In this document: piece after piece, positions 1 to 9,438 of the stretch
How the letters are laid out: each line of letters opens with the position of its first letter
How positions within the stretch are numbered: position 1 is the stretch's first letter
Source of the DNA: JBCCEJ01 sp039030335
GTDB taxonomy: Bacteria; Pseudomonadota; Gammaproteobacteria; HK1
Direction of reading: 5' to 3'
Assembly: GCA_039030335.1 (NCBI GenBank)
Contig: JBCCEJ010000016.1
Location: 1 to 64,000, forward strand
Length of the DNA stretch: 64,000 nucleotides
Notes under the pieces: model-generated
What the model saw: only the letters and a program-made list of their open reading frames with translations
Told to the model about the DNA's origin: nothing
The model's database searches: none
Made by a program: the position numbers and the translations under genes

Positions 1-62
1 GAACAACTTGAGATCCGGGTTCCTGCTGAAGCTGGCTGCGAAGAACTAGGAAAAGTTAAACC

Positions 63-2204
63 TCAGGCTAGGTGGGTTAAAAAGCCGCCAGGAACCAAAA
101 TCCCTGCTGGATCCCAACGCTCCTTTAGATCCATCATTAGGTCCATACATTCTGGCTCAAAACCCCATAAGTCAAGTTGAGAAGCCAGTGCGTATGGTGC
201 GAGGAGAGCAACAGCGTATCCATCCATAGATCTCAATGGCCGCCTGAGCTGATCAAGCAGATCTCTTGCTGCGGCAGAAGATTTAGGCGCTGTTCGGATA
301 TACAATAGGCCAGCTAACGTGTCGACAAAGGGTGTCCATTCATCATTCTGGATCGCTTGAACAGCCTGCCAGTAAGCAGGCAAGGCAGCGGCAGGCACGC
401 CGACTCGAATAATCATGGAATCAGCGTGGATATCCGCCATAAAAGCACCCCATTCGCTGGTGGCATTGCCAAATGTCAACTGCTGCGGTGGTGCAGCTCC
501 TGCCTTTTCGACAATGGCTTTGACGGTCCTTAGTTCTGCGGCAACATCCTCTGGTAGCCCTTCAGCAGTGCAGACGATCTGATATGCCCGAGCATCTACT
601 CCGGCTTGCCTGCAAATGACCACACCAGAGCAGTTCAATAGATGGGGTGCAATCTGTTGAGCGAGGTGAAGGGCATCTGCCATCTCTCCAATATGAATGC
701 GAACCGATTCGATAGCCCGAGGAGATGGGGTTAGCTTTAGGGTAACGTCTACCATCACGCCTAATGACCCATAGGAGCCGACGAAGATTTTGGGCAGATC
801 ATAGCCCGCCACATTTTTCACAACGGGACGGCCACATGTCACAATTCGACCATCGGCCAGTACCACCGTGGTAGCCAGCAAGTTATCCCGCAGGCTGCCG
901 TATCGGCATCTTTGGGGGGCATTGACATTTGCCGCCAACAGACCACCGATGGTTGCATCTAGGCTCGGCGCCATGAGCGCACACTGCATCTGGTGCGCCT
1001 GCAAGAAGTGCTGTAGATCGGCCAATTTCATTCCGGCACCAACCTGGATGTAGAGATCGTCTGGGGCAAAGTGAATGATCTGATTGAGGTGGCTTGTTGA
1101 GAGCTGATAAGGAGCCTTCAAGGCGTCCGATTCAAGTTGAGAGGGATCGCTCGACAAATCGCTAGAGAGATATCTGCCACTGATCCCTACCCGCTCCCCA
1201 GCCGCAGACAGTGCAGCCAGCGCCGCCCCAACTTCCTCAGCCGTCTCTGGTGCAAAAGTTTTGCTATTGGGCATAAGCGGCTCTATCCGTTCTGGCGCTG
1301 GGATCGTTCTGGGTAGCACTTTCCCTGGATTAAGGAGATGGGCTGGGTCAAAAATCCCTTTAATATCCTGCATAGCCGTTAGCTCGTTGGGGCTAAACAT
1401 GGTAGACATGGCTTCGCGCTTTTCTATACCAATCCCATGTTCGCCGCTAATAGAGCCGTTACGGTCCACGCAAAGCGCAATGATCTCTTTGCCAGCTTGA
1501 TGTACCCGTTCCATCAATGCCTCATCCTCCTCGTCGCATAAGATAAGCGGGTGGAGGTTGCCATCACCAGCATGAAAGACATTAATGGCTTCAAGCTGGT
1601 AACGCTGGCAGATCCCTTCGATTTCAGGCAGTACCTCTCCCAGGTGGCTGCGCGGCACAGTCACATCGGTAAGATAGTAGCGAGGGGAGAGGCGAGCCAA
1701 GGCTCCGGCTGCACTCTTGCGCCCATACCAGATCTGAGCGCGCTCGTCCTCGCTTTGGGCGATGCGGATATCAAAGCCACCATTGGCATCTAGCAAATCG
1801 GCAACCTCTTCGATCTGAGTATCTAGGCTTTCAGGGTGACCATCCACTTCCACAATCAATGCAGCCGCGGCATCTACAGGCAACCCAGCGGGAGCAAATT
1901 GGGTGATCATCTGCATGGCCGCCTGATCCATCATCTCCAAGGTTGCTGGCACTAGCCCTGCCGCAATCACAGCTGATACAGCCTGCCCAGCCTGGCCAAT
2001 CGTATCAAAGGCCACCATCATCGTCTTGACCCCGCCTGGATTAGGTACCAGCCGCAGATCAGCCTCCGTCATCACCGCTAACGTCCCTTCACTGCCCACT
2101 AATAGCGCGCAAAAGTCATACTCTGGGTGGATGGCATGGACAGCGCGGCCGCTTACATCGAGTACTTGAACTACTGGTTCGCGTAGGGCGTCGGTCGGGA
2201 AGCT
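63..2204 (-). CDS. Glycolate oxidase-like FAD protein, GlcD-GlcE fusion, 5' end missing
   Basis: This is the carboxy-terminal part (about 713 residues) of an FAD-linked 2-hydroxyacid oxidase that would oxidise glycolate to glyoxylate. The first ~300 residues are the end of a GlcD FAD-binding domain (PEYDF...VGSEGTL) followed by the FAD-oxidase C-terminal domain with SGEHGIGIEKRE and the closing NPGKVLP. A second FAD-binding domain of GlcE type follows, with APSLDATIGGLLA and VKNVAGYDLPKIFVGSYGSLG. The two subunits, separate in E. coli, are fused here. The frame stays open to 2819, but upstream of about 2204 it is only the antisense of the next gene, so the true start is absent. Base composition is lower in GC than everything to the right, and the protein looks cyanobacterial to me (inference). 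The 62 bases after its stop, up to the window edge, hold nothing I can assign. Confidence 0.85.
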   Translation of the reverse strand, partial: SFPTDALREPVVQVLDVSGRAVHAIHPEYDFCALLVGSEGTLAVMTEADLRLVPNPGGVKTMMVAFDTIGQAGQAVSAVIAAGLVPATLEMMDQAAMQMITQFAPAGLPVDAAAALIVEVDGHPESLDTQIEEVADLLDANGGFDIRIAQSEDERAQIWYGRKSAAGALARLSPRYYLTDVTVPRSHLGEVLPEIEGICQRYQLEAINVFHAGDGNLHPLILCDEEDEALMERVHQAGKEIIALCVDRNGSISGEHGIGIEKREAMSTMFSPNELTAMQDIKGIFDPAHLLNPGKVLPRTIPAPERIEPLMPNSKTFAPETAEEVGAALAALSAAGERVGISGRYLSSDLSSDPSQLESDALKAPYQLSTSHLNQIIHFAPDDLYIQVGAGMKLADLQHFLQAHQMQCALMAPSLDATIGGLLAANVNAPQRCRYGSLRDNLLATTVVLADGRIVTCGRPVVKNVAGYDLPKIFVGSYGSLGVMVDVTLKLTPSPRAIESVRIHIGEMADALHLAQQIAPHLLNCSGVVICRQAGVDARAYQIVCTAEGLPEDVAAELRTVKAIVEKAGAAPPQQLTFGNATSEWGAFMADIHADSMIIRVGVPAAALPAYWQAVQAIQNDEWTPFVDTLAGLLYIRTAPKSSAAARDLLDQLRRPLRSMDGYAVALLAPYALASQLDLWGFEPECMDLMMDLKERWDPAGILVPGGFLTHLA

Positions 2205-2211
2205 CAAGGTG
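2195..2211. other. Composition and homology breakpoint (probable chimeric junction)
   Basis: On the left, recognisable GlcD protein sequence ends here in the middle of a domain. On the right, a gene with a normal membrane-anchor amino terminus starts at 2209. GC content rises sharply across the point. No insertion-sequence ends, direct repeats or tRNA are visible. An assembly join is the simplest explanation; a real recombination scar cannot be excluded from sequence alone. Confidence 0.75.
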
Positions 2212-3480
2212 CGATTCCTCATCAAACTGTGCCTGTGGCTGGTCGTGCTGGTACCGGCGCTCGCCATCACCATGGTGATCGTCGTGCTGCAAGATGCGCC
2301 ACTCGTCGATGCACGCGTCGAGCTTTCACCCGAGAACGTCAAACGCGCCAGATCTCTCCTGAAAGCCCACGACCCACGCAAACTGCCGGCCGGCTCAGTG
2401 CGTACCGTGCGGCTACGCAAAGACGACCTGGAACTAGGCGCAAACTTCATTGCTACCCGAGTCGGACGCGGCGGCGCCAACGTCGAGTTGGAAAAGGCGC
2501 GCCTCAAAATCGACCTCAGCACGGAACTGCCGAAAGGCGACGCATCTGGCAGCGGACATTTCGTGAACGTCTCCGTGACGCTCAAACAAAGTCCGGCAGG
2601 GCCGCCCACGTTCGAGCGGCTGAAGCTCGGCTCGATGCCGGTGCCCGCTCTGATCGCGAACGCCGGACTGACCTTCGCGCTACGCAACGTCTCGGGCGGC
2701 GCCGGCGGCACTGCGATTGCGGAGTTGCTCCGGGACGTGCAGTTTGAACCCGGCACGTTGGCAGTGACGTACGAATGGCGCCCCGAAGTCCTCGACGGAC
2801 TGCGTGGACAGATCGTCACCGACGCCGATCGCGTGCGGCTCGAGCGCTACCACAACGAGCTGGTCGCGGTATCGCGCCGACTGCCCCCGGACGCGCCGGT
2901 CAGCGCGGCACTGAAGCCCCTGTTTGCGCTGGCACAGCAGGAAGCGGAACGTTCAAAAGAGCCGATCGCCGAGAACCGCGCCGTTTTGCTGGTCCTGTCG
3001 GGCTACGGCGCCGGGCGCGGCATCAGCGGTCTGGTGCCGGAAGCGAAATCGTGGGCCAAGCCGGCCCCGCTCAAGCTGACGCTACGCGGGCGGCGCGACT
3101 CGGCGCAACATTTTCTGACGTCTGCCGGGCTCGTGGTGCTCGGCGGTCAGCAGTTTTCTGATCTGATCGGTCTCGCCAAGGAGGTGGCCGATTCGCGAGG
3201 CGGGAGTGGCTTCAGTTTCACCGACATTGCCGCCGACCGGGCAGGCACCATGTTCGGCGAGACGGCGCTTTATTCCGAAGCGTTGGCAAACCGGCTTCAG
3301 GTACGTATGTCCAAAGGGCTAAGCGATCGGGACCTCGCGCCACCATTTGCGGATCTGCCGGAGTTCTTGCCGGAAGCCGAGTTCAAACGCCGCTACGGCC
3401 GTATCGGCTCGCGCGCCTACAACGCCGAGGTCAACCGTTTCGAGCAGCGCCTCGCAAAGCTCTCGTTGTATGCGCGCTGA
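2209..3480 (+). CDS. Membrane-anchored conserved hypothetical protein
   Basis: A 423-residue protein that I do not recognise. Residues ~5-27 form one hydrophobic segment (LIKLCLWLVVLVPALAITMV), which could be an uncleaved signal anchor placing the rest in the periplasm. The remainder is soluble, mixed alpha/beta, rich in charged residues, with no catalytic motif I can name. The GTG start at 2209 fits the anchor well, but it sits within the composition breakpoint, so its native promoter and ribosome-binding site may not be present. The gene at 3531 follows 50 bases later in the same direction and may be its partner. Confidence 0.7.
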   Translation: MRFLIKLCLWLVVLVPALAITMVIVVLQDAPLVDARVELSPENVKRARSLLKAHDPRKLPAGSVRTVRLRKDDLELGANFIATRVGRGGANVELEKARLKIDLSTELPKGDASGSGHFVNVSVTLKQSPAGPPTFERLKLGSMPVPALIANAGLTFALRNVSGGAGGTAIAELLRDVQFEPGTLAVTYEWRPEVLDGLRGQIVTDADRVRLERYHNELVAVSRRLPPDAPVSAALKPLFALAQQEAERSKEPIAENRAVLLVLSGYGAGRGISGLVPEAKSWAKPAPLKLTLRGRRDSAQHFLTSAGLVVLGGQQFSDLIGLAKEVADSRGGSGFSFTDIAADRAGTMFGETALYSEALANRLQVRMSKGLSDRDLAPPFADLPEFLPEAEFKRRYGRIGSRAYNAEVNRFEQRLAKLSLYAR

Positions 3481-3530
3481 GCCGCGCGGGCCGGCCGACC
3501 CAAGCCCTCCGGTACGGAAGTGGACCGCAG

Positions 3531-4088
3531 ATGAGTGACCCATCCGATCGACCGGCACCTTCCGTTTCTTGGCCCCCCTGGCGGTTGCCGCGCGAAGTGC
3601 AGGCGCGGCCGGACGCCGCAGCGATCGTTGAGCAGTTGCGCGCCCGGCTGACCCCTATGTGGGCCGGCAGCGAAACGCAGCTTTGCGAAGCACCGTTCAC
3701 CGGCACTATGCGAGCCGCACTGGTCGATGCCGCACTGGCCAAGGCGACCGTGCGCGGTCTCGAACAGGTCGAACAGCAACTGAGCGCCGAAGCGCACGGC
3801 ATGGCGCTAGCCGACGCCCGCGCTGGAACAACCCGCGGTGCGCGGCTCTCGCGCCTGCTAATCGTTACCAGCGACGCCGCCGAGCGCCTTTACCGGCGGG
3901 TGGCCACATTGTCGGAACGTCACGGCGGGCGGCTGTTGACCATCCGCATCCAGACTGATGAAGAAACTCTCGGCGGACTGCTCTACGGTACCGGGCACGT
4001 CGCCCGAGCCTTGCTGATCGCAGACCGGCGGCACACCGCGGCGGTATTGCTCGGATTGGCCGAAGCGCCGGACACGCCCCCCGGCTGA
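3531..4088 (+). CDS. Conserved hypothetical protein
   Basis: A 185-residue soluble protein with a proline-rich start (residues 1-20), a helical middle section, and a carboxy-terminal alpha/beta part (RLLIVTSDAAERLYRRVATL ... LLTIRIQTD). I see no signal peptide, membrane segment or known motif. It begins 50 bases after the membrane-anchored protein and the two probably form a pair. Function unknown. Confidence 0.6.
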   Translation: MSDPSDRPAPSVSWPPWRLPREVQARPDAAAIVEQLRARLTPMWAGSETQLCEAPFTGTMRAALVDAALAKATVRGLEQVEQQLSAEAHGMALADARAGTTRGARLSRLLIVTSDAAERLYRRVATLSERHGGRLLTIRIQTDEETLGGLLYGTGHVARALLIADRRHTAAVLLGLAEAPDTPPG

Positions 4089-4115
4089 ATGCGGCGAGCT
4101 GCGTCTGCACCCGAG

Positions 4116-4901
4116 TCAGTAGCCGACGTATTCGCCCGCACGCTTTTCCTTGAACGCCGCGATCGCTTCAGCATGATCGGGACCGGATCGGGTGATCGCG
4201 ATGTGGGAGCTCACGAGATCGAGACTCGCTGCCATGTCCGATTCGAGACCCTCGTTGACCGTGCGTTTTATAAGGCGCATCGAAAGCGGCGGCATCGAAG
4301 CGATGCGCGTTGCAATCCGCGTCGCTTCCGCCATCAGCTCGTCATCCGGAAACACATGATTGACGAGCCCGATCTCGAGTGCCGTTTCCGCATTGATGAA
4401 CTCGGCCGTCAGCAACAGTTCAAGCGCGCGCCCTTTGCCGACGATGCGCGGCAGGAAATACGCTCCGCCGCCGCCGGGCAACAATCCGATCTTGCCGTAG
4501 GTCTCAGCGAACCGGGCGCTCGCGCCCGCCACGCGAAAATCGCAGGCGAGCGCGAGATCCATGCCACCGCCCGCGGCCGGACCGTTCACAGCCGCCATGA
4601 TCGGTTTTTCGAAGCGGGCGAGGCGCTTCGGGAATGCCTGAATCTCGCTTGCGATCCGATGTTTTGTGATGTGCGGGCGGTTGTCCTGCTCCGCCCCCAT
4701 GCCGCCAATATCGCCGCCACTGCAAAAGCCCCGGCCGGCCCCGGTCAGAATTACCGCCCGCACCTCGTCACGTGCATCACACTCATCGAGCGCAGCCACG
4801 AGCCCTTGCAACATATCGCTCGTAAACGCATTCAGCTTCTCCGGCCGGTTCAGCGTTAACGTCGCGACGTGTTCGTGAACGTCAAACAGCAGTTGTGACA
4901 T
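4116..4901 (-). CDS. Enoyl-CoA hydratase/isomerase family protein
   Basis: A 261-residue crotonase-fold protein, full length for the family. The oxyanion-hole segments are visible at residues ~54-68 (GAGRGFCSGGDIGG) and ~108-120 (GPAAGGGMDLALAC). The Glu pair of classical hydratases is not obvious in the segment around 130-145 (ETYGKIGLLPGGGG), which keeps one Glu, so hydratase, isomerase or another crotonase reaction are all possible. A strong GAGGAGG-type ribosome-binding site precedes the ATG at 4901. It diverges from the double CoA-transferase at 5110 across 208 bases that could hold both promoters. Its place beside CoA-transferase and carnitine-type genes suggests acyl-CoA catabolism. 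Confidence 0.85.
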   Translation of the reverse strand: MSQLLFDVHEHVATLTLNRPEKLNAFTSDMLQGLVAALDECDARDEVRAVILTGAGRGFCSGGDIGGMGAEQDNRPHITKHRIASEIQAFPKRLARFEKPIMAAVNGPAAGGGMDLALACDFRVAGASARFAETYGKIGLLPGGGGAYFLPRIVGKGRALELLLTAEFINAETALEIGLVNHVFPDDELMAEATRIATRIASMPPLSMRLIKRTVNEGLESDMAASLDLVSSHIAITRSGPDHAEAIAAFKEKRAGEYVGY

Positions 4902-5109
4902 GACTCATCCTCCTCAATCTCAGGCGCGGCAAAACAAGTCAGCCGGCAAATTGCGCCGGCCAACCGAACCCCGGCAGTATAACGACGCTAACCGTGGCAC
5001 TTTTGCACACTCTTCGCCCTGAGGCAGTCGAGGAAACCGTGATCGGCAGAAACATCAAAGTTGGCGCTGCACTGCGCGTCATCCGAAACCCGGTCGAGGA
5101 TCACCATCG

Positions 5110-7320
5110 ATGATGTTGAGCCACCTCAAAGTTGTCGAATTGGGTGACTACGACGCTGTCCGGATCGCGGGGCGACTGCTGGCGGACCTGGGCGCGAATG
5201 TCCACACCGTGCGCCCGGCCCACGCATCGCTCCGCGCTGCCCTGTTCTCCGATGGCAAGACGCTCGTACAGCCGGATGCACTGGAGCCAGCACTAACCGA
5301 CGCCGCGCTGATCCTGAGTGGCGGTCAACCTGCGGTCGCGCGCAACGACGGTCATCACCCGGGCGATCTGCACGTGCGTTACCCGTCGGCAGTCATTGCT
5401 CATATCAGCCCATTCGGCCTTACCGGCCCCGACGCCGACCGGGCCGCTTCCGACCTGACGCTGTTCGCCGGCAGCGGCATCGCCCGAATCCTGACCGGAC
5501 AGGTCGACGATCCAGAGGCGGAACCTCCACAGCGGCCCGTCGATGAACAGAGCGGATTTATAAGCGGTTTCGCGGCGGTCGCCGCGAGTCTCGCCGCTTG
5601 TTACGGCAACCGCCCGGGCGTCATCGACGTTTCAGCTTTCGAGGCTCTCGCGACGCTGGCCATCACAGATCTGACCCAGGCGATCAACCAGCAGCCTGTT
5701 CGCCCGAGGAAGCGCAATACCGACGGTAATGGCGCAACCGTGTGTGTATTGCCGTGCAGTGACGGCTACGTCGCGATCTCGCCGCGCGAAGAGCATCAGT
5801 GGCAGTCCTGGCTCGGCGTGATCGGAAATCCCGCATGGGGGCGCGAACCACGTTTCGCGAGAAAGTCCGACCGGGTCGCCAACTGGGATGCGTTGTACGC
5901 GCTGCTATGTGCCGAGAGCGTGAAGCGCGAACGCGCCAAGCTCGCGAGCACCGCGCAGGCTGCGCACGTCCCCGCGTTTGCACTGATGGAACCGTCCGAG
6001 CACCTCGACAACGGGCAGCTCGACCACCGGCAGTTTTTCAAAGCGTGGCACCCCGATCCCGAGATCTTTGATACAGGCGAGCGCTCGGTGCGTATACCGA
6101 ATCATCCGTTCGGCATCAGCCGCGTATCCGGCGGTGAGTCCAATGCCGCCGATACTCGCGAATCTACGAACGGCGATACGAGAGCGAAAGGGCCACTGGC
6201 CGGTGTCCGCGTGCTGGATTTCAGCTGGGTCATCGCCGGGCCAACGACAACACGTTATCTGGCAGCCCTCGGTGCGGACGTCATCAAAGTGGAGGCACCC
6301 GGCCGCGGCGACCCGGCGCGCGGCTCCGAACTGCACACGGTGCTCGGCGAGCGCAAACGCGCCATTCAGCTGGACCTCAAATCTCCGGCTGGTCAGAGGA
6401 TTGCCGTAGATTTGGCGATGCGCTCCGACGTATTGATAGAGAACTTCGCGACCGGCGTCATGGCGCGCTTCGGACTGGATGCCGAAACCCTGCAGGCGGC
6501 GCATCCCGGTCTCATCTATCTGTCAGCGTCAGGGATGGGGCGTACCGGCCCCCAGTCTGGAGCCGTTGCATACGGAACGTTGCTACAAGGCTTCTCGGGA
6601 TTCGCCTGGTTGAACGGGGTGCCAGATCGCATTCCGCGGGTTGGCATGGCATGGCTCGACCCTATGTGCGCGTTGCTGTTAACCGCCGTGACGAGCGCAG
6701 CGCTGCAGGCACGGCAAATCGACGGCCGCGGAACCCGAGTCGACCTGTCGATGGTCGAGGCCATGTTGTGGGCAATGAGTGAGACGCTTGCGAAAGCTCA
6801 ACTGGGTGAGCGCCCCGTGCCGCAGGGCAATGCCTCTTCGGAACACGTCCCCCACGGAGCCTATCGATGCGCCGGCAAAGACCAGTGGCTCGCGCTTGCG
6901 GTAACGGGCGATGCTGAATGGCGCGCTCTCGTCGAACTCGTGCCAGCTCTCAAGTGTGACCGGTGGGAGTCGCTCGATGGGCGACGTAGCGACACACAGC
7001 AGATCGATGCAGCTTTGGAGAACTGGCTCGCCGCACGTGACGCTGAAGAAGTTGCCGAGGAACTCGGCGCGGCGGGTATCCCCGCGAGCTTTGTTGCCGG
7101 TGCTTCCGATCTGGCGAGGTCGGCGCACCTCCAGGCCCGCGGATTCTGGCGCAAACTCGAAACTGGTCATGCGCCTGGATTGCCTTGGCAATCACCTTTT
7201 GTCGAGGCGCCTTGCGTTGCTCCCGGTCTCGGTGAACACACCGATGAGGTGCTGCGGGAAGTTCTAAGACTCGACGACCAGATGTTGGCGGACGCCAATG
7301 CCGACGGCGCTTTCGGCTAG
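5110..7320 (+). CDS. Double-domain CaiB/BaiF (family III) CoA-transferase
   Basis: A 736-residue protein carrying two family III CoA-transferase units in tandem. The first (residues ~1-330) has a shortened amino terminus (VVELGDYDAVRIAGRLLADL) and an Asp near residue 143 (PVDEQSGF) where the family keeps its acyl-anhydride Asp. The second (~360-725) is canonical: VRVLDFSWVIAGP, LGADVIKVEAPG, and an Asp in GMAWLDP near 516. Such enzymes move CoA between carboxylates, as CaiB does between carnitine and gamma-butyrobetaine. The locus downstream contains CaiD-like and carnitine-dehydrogenase-like genes, so a trimethylammonium acyl group is a reasonable but unproven substrate. The patatin-like gene at 7371 follows 50 bases later. 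Confidence 0.88.
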   Translation: MMLSHLKVVELGDYDAVRIAGRLLADLGANVHTVRPAHASLRAALFSDGKTLVQPDALEPALTDAALILSGGQPAVARNDGHHPGDLHVRYPSAVIAHISPFGLTGPDADRAASDLTLFAGSGIARILTGQVDDPEAEPPQRPVDEQSGFISGFAAVAASLAACYGNRPGVIDVSAFEALATLAITDLTQAINQQPVRPRKRNTDGNGATVCVLPCSDGYVAISPREEHQWQSWLGVIGNPAWGREPRFARKSDRVANWDALYALLCAESVKRERAKLASTAQAAHVPAFALMEPSEHLDNGQLDHRQFFKAWHPDPEIFDTGERSVRIPNHPFGISRVSGGESNAADTRESTNGDTRAKGPLAGVRVLDFSWVIAGPTTTRYLAALGADVIKVEAPGRGDPARGSELHTVLGERKRAIQLDLKSPAGQRIAVDLAMRSDVLIENFATGVMARFGLDAETLQAAHPGLIYLSASGMGRTGPQSGAVAYGTLLQGFSGFAWLNGVPDRIPRVGMAWLDPMCALLLTAVTSAALQARQIDGRGTRVDLSMVEAMLWAMSETLAKAQLGERPVPQGNASSEHVPHGAYRCAGKDQWLALAVTGDAEWRALVELVPALKCDRWESLDGRRSDTQQIDAALENWLAARDAEEVAEELGAAGIPASFVAGASDLARSAHLQARGFWRKLETGHAPGLPWQSPFVEAPCVAPGLGEHTDEVLREVLRLDDQMLADANADGAFG

Positions 7321-7370
7321 GCACGGGTGACGGCCGCTTTTGCATCGCGTATTCGAATTCGCGAACAACG

Positions 7371-8441
7371 ATGACGCAGCCGGCGCTCACCGTATTCGCG
7401 GGCAGCGAAGCTGTTCAGCGAATTGAGCAACGCGGGATTTCACCCGAGATCTTCTCCTGTGTGGTAGGCGCGTCCGGCGGTGCGAAGATGCTGGCTCTGA
7501 CGCACCTCGATCGCTACCTGTTTGGCGAGTTCCTGCCCACATCGCGTCATCGCGTCGAGTTACTTGGATCGTCCATCGGATCGTGGCGGCACGCGGCCGC
7601 GGCGGCACCTGATCCACTCGCCGCATTGAGTGATTTACAGGAGCGCTATCTGAACCAGGCGTGGGACGAGAACGACCCCCGCAGGACTTCAGAGATCGTG
7701 GACGAACTCTGCGCATGGGTGGTCGACGGATTGTGTACGGAGGAAGTTGCCCGCCATGTGTGCAGTCATCCGCGCTACACCACTCACGTCGTGACGGCTC
7801 GCGGACTGGGTTGGAACGGACGACCGGCTGGACCACGATTGGCACTTGGCATGGGCGTCAGCGCTGCCGCGAACATGCTGACGCGAAATTTGCTTGGCAG
7901 CGGGTTTCAGCGCGTCGTGTTCAGCAGCGGTCCCTCGCAGGCCTTTCAGTTCAGCGACTTCGGCACCCGGCACGTCGGGCTGACGGCAAGTGCGTTGAAG
8001 CGGGCGCTACTCGCGAGCGGCTCGATTCCGTTTTTGATGTCCGGCCAGCAGGACCTTCCAGGTGCTGACGTTGGCCGGTACTGGGACGGCGGCATCATCG
8101 ACTACCACTTCGACTTCGCGAATCAGACCGGCGACGGACTGGTGCTTTACCCGCATTTCACTGACGCGGTCATCAAGGGTTGGTTCGACAAGGCGCTGCC
8201 CTGGCGGCGCACACCCGCAGCCGAACTCGCGCGCGTGGTCATGTTGGCGCCGTCGCGAGCATATCTGAAGCGACTTCCGAACGGCAGAATTCCAAACAGA
8301 AAGGACTTCAAGAGCATGCGCCGGACAGATCGCCTGAAGTTCTGGAACACTGCAATGTCAGCAAGTCAGCAGCTCGCAGACGCTTTCGCAGAATTCGTCA
8401 CGGCGAGCGAGCCAGCGCGTTTCCTTACGCGATTCCCCTGA
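7371..8441 (+). CDS. Patatin-like phospholipase family protein
   Basis: A 356-residue protein with a patatin-type catalytic layout. A glycine-rich oxyanion segment (GASGGAKML, ~33-41) is followed by a serine elbow (GSSIGSW, ~66-72), and the Asp of the Ser-Asp dyad lies in WDGGIIDYH near 239-247. The family hydrolyses acyl esters of lipids. No signal peptide or membrane segment is seen, so it is probably cytoplasmic or membrane-associated. It starts 50 bases after the CoA-transferase and is likely co-transcribed with it; the link to that pathway is unclear. The gene ends facing the permease gene at 8483. Confidence 0.75.
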   Translation: MTQPALTVFAGSEAVQRIEQRGISPEIFSCVVGASGGAKMLALTHLDRYLFGEFLPTSRHRVELLGSSIGSWRHAAAAAPDPLAALSDLQERYLNQAWDENDPRRTSEIVDELCAWVVDGLCTEEVARHVCSHPRYTTHVVTARGLGWNGRPAGPRLALGMGVSAAANMLTRNLLGSGFQRVVFSSGPSQAFQFSDFGTRHVGLTASALKRALLASGSIPFLMSGQQDLPGADVGRYWDGGIIDYHFDFANQTGDGLVLYPHFTDAVIKGWFDKALPWRRTPAAELARVVMLAPSRAYLKRLPNGRIPNRKDFKSMRRTDRLKFWNTAMSASQQLADAFAEFVTASEPARFLTRFP

Positions 8442-8482
8442 GGCTTCTGAAAAAGTGATGCCCCTCTTCCCGTGCAATCGAA

Positions 8483-9355
8483 TCAGGCGCGCACGCCTCG
8501 CAGACGTTCCGATCGACGTCGCAGCAACTCAACCGAGATCATGCAAAGCGTCGATATCGCGATGAGGATCGTCGCAGCCGCGAGGATGCTCAGTGTGATC
8601 TCCTGACGTATGCCACCCCAGATGAGTTGTGGAATGGTCGGCTGATCCGGGGCCGCGAGGAAGATCACGACGACCACTTCGTCGAAAGAGGTGATGAAGG
8701 CAAAAAGAGCGCCGGATATCACCCCTGGCCAGCAGAGCGGCAAAATCACCGACCAGAACGTGCGAAGCGGCTTCGCGCCTACGGAAAAAGCGGCGCGAAT
8801 CAGATTCTCGTCGAACGAGGCGAGTGTCGCCGTCACCGTGATCACGACAAACGGTGTGCCAAGTGCTGCGTGCGCCAGGACCATGCCAGTCATGGAGAAC
8901 GCAAGCCCAATCGACGAATAGAACAGGAACATGCCAGCGCCGGTAATGATGATCGGCACGATCATCGGCGAGATGAGCAGCGCCATGACCGGTCCGCGCC
9001 AGGGCATGTTGCGCCGGGTCAAACCCACCGCGGCCAGCGTACCGAGCACTGTGGAAATCGCGGTGGCCGTGAGGGCGATGATGAGGCTGTTCTTTGCCGC
9101 GATAACCCAGGCGGAAGTCTCGGAGTCCGGTCGGTTTGGATCCTGCGCGAGCGCGCGGTACCACTGCAACGAAAACGCATCGGGGTCCAGCCGTAGCATT
9201 GCGTCCGAGAACGTGAAGTACGTCTCGGCGTTAAACGACAGCGGAATGACCACGAGTACGGGCGCGATCAGAAAGAAGAATACACAAGCACAGATGAACA
9301 GAAACACGTAGTGCCAGGCGCGCGCGAGAGGGCTTGTGTAGGGCGGCAGTCGCAT
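8483..9355 (-). CDS. ABC transporter permease, PotC/binding-protein-dependent type, orphan
   Basis: A 290-residue inner-membrane permease with about six transmembrane helices, the first at residues ~14-40. The cytoplasmic ATPase-contact loop is visible near 190-215 (RAAFSVGAKPLRTFWSVILP), matching the EAA region of MetI-like permeases. It resembles the second permease (PotC-like) of polyamine or quaternary-amine importers. Unusually, there is no ATPase, first permease or binding protein beside it: the neighbours are a patatin-like gene and a divergent BKACE-type gene at 9439. It may import a substrate for the carnitine-type locus using subunits encoded elsewhere, or be a remnant of a larger operon. 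The reading frame is intact. Confidence 0.88.
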   Translation of the reverse strand: MRLPPYTSPLARAWHYVFLFICACVFFFLIAPVLVVIPLSFNAETYFTFSDAMLRLDPDAFSLQWYRALAQDPNRPDSETSAWVIAAKNSLIIALTATAISTVLGTLAAVGLTRRNMPWRGPVMALLISPMIVPIIITGAGMFLFYSSIGLAFSMTGMVLAHAALGTPFVVITVTATLASFDENLIRAAFSVGAKPLRTFWSVILPLCWPGVISGALFAFITSFDEVVVVIFLAAPDQPTIPQLIWGGIRQEITLSILAAATILIAISTLCMISVELLRRRSERLRGVRA

Positions 9356-9438
9356 AACGCCAAAAGTGTATACCAGTCGTTCCGGAGCGTCCGGGTCGCG
9401 TAGAATCCGCGGTCGAATGCGAGCGGGGAGAAACTGCC

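Noticed and set aside
2205..2819. Upstream extension of the glycolate-oxidase frame on the minus strand
   Set aside because: It is the antisense of the membrane-anchored gene, with Ser/Arg-rich low-complexity protein and no homology.
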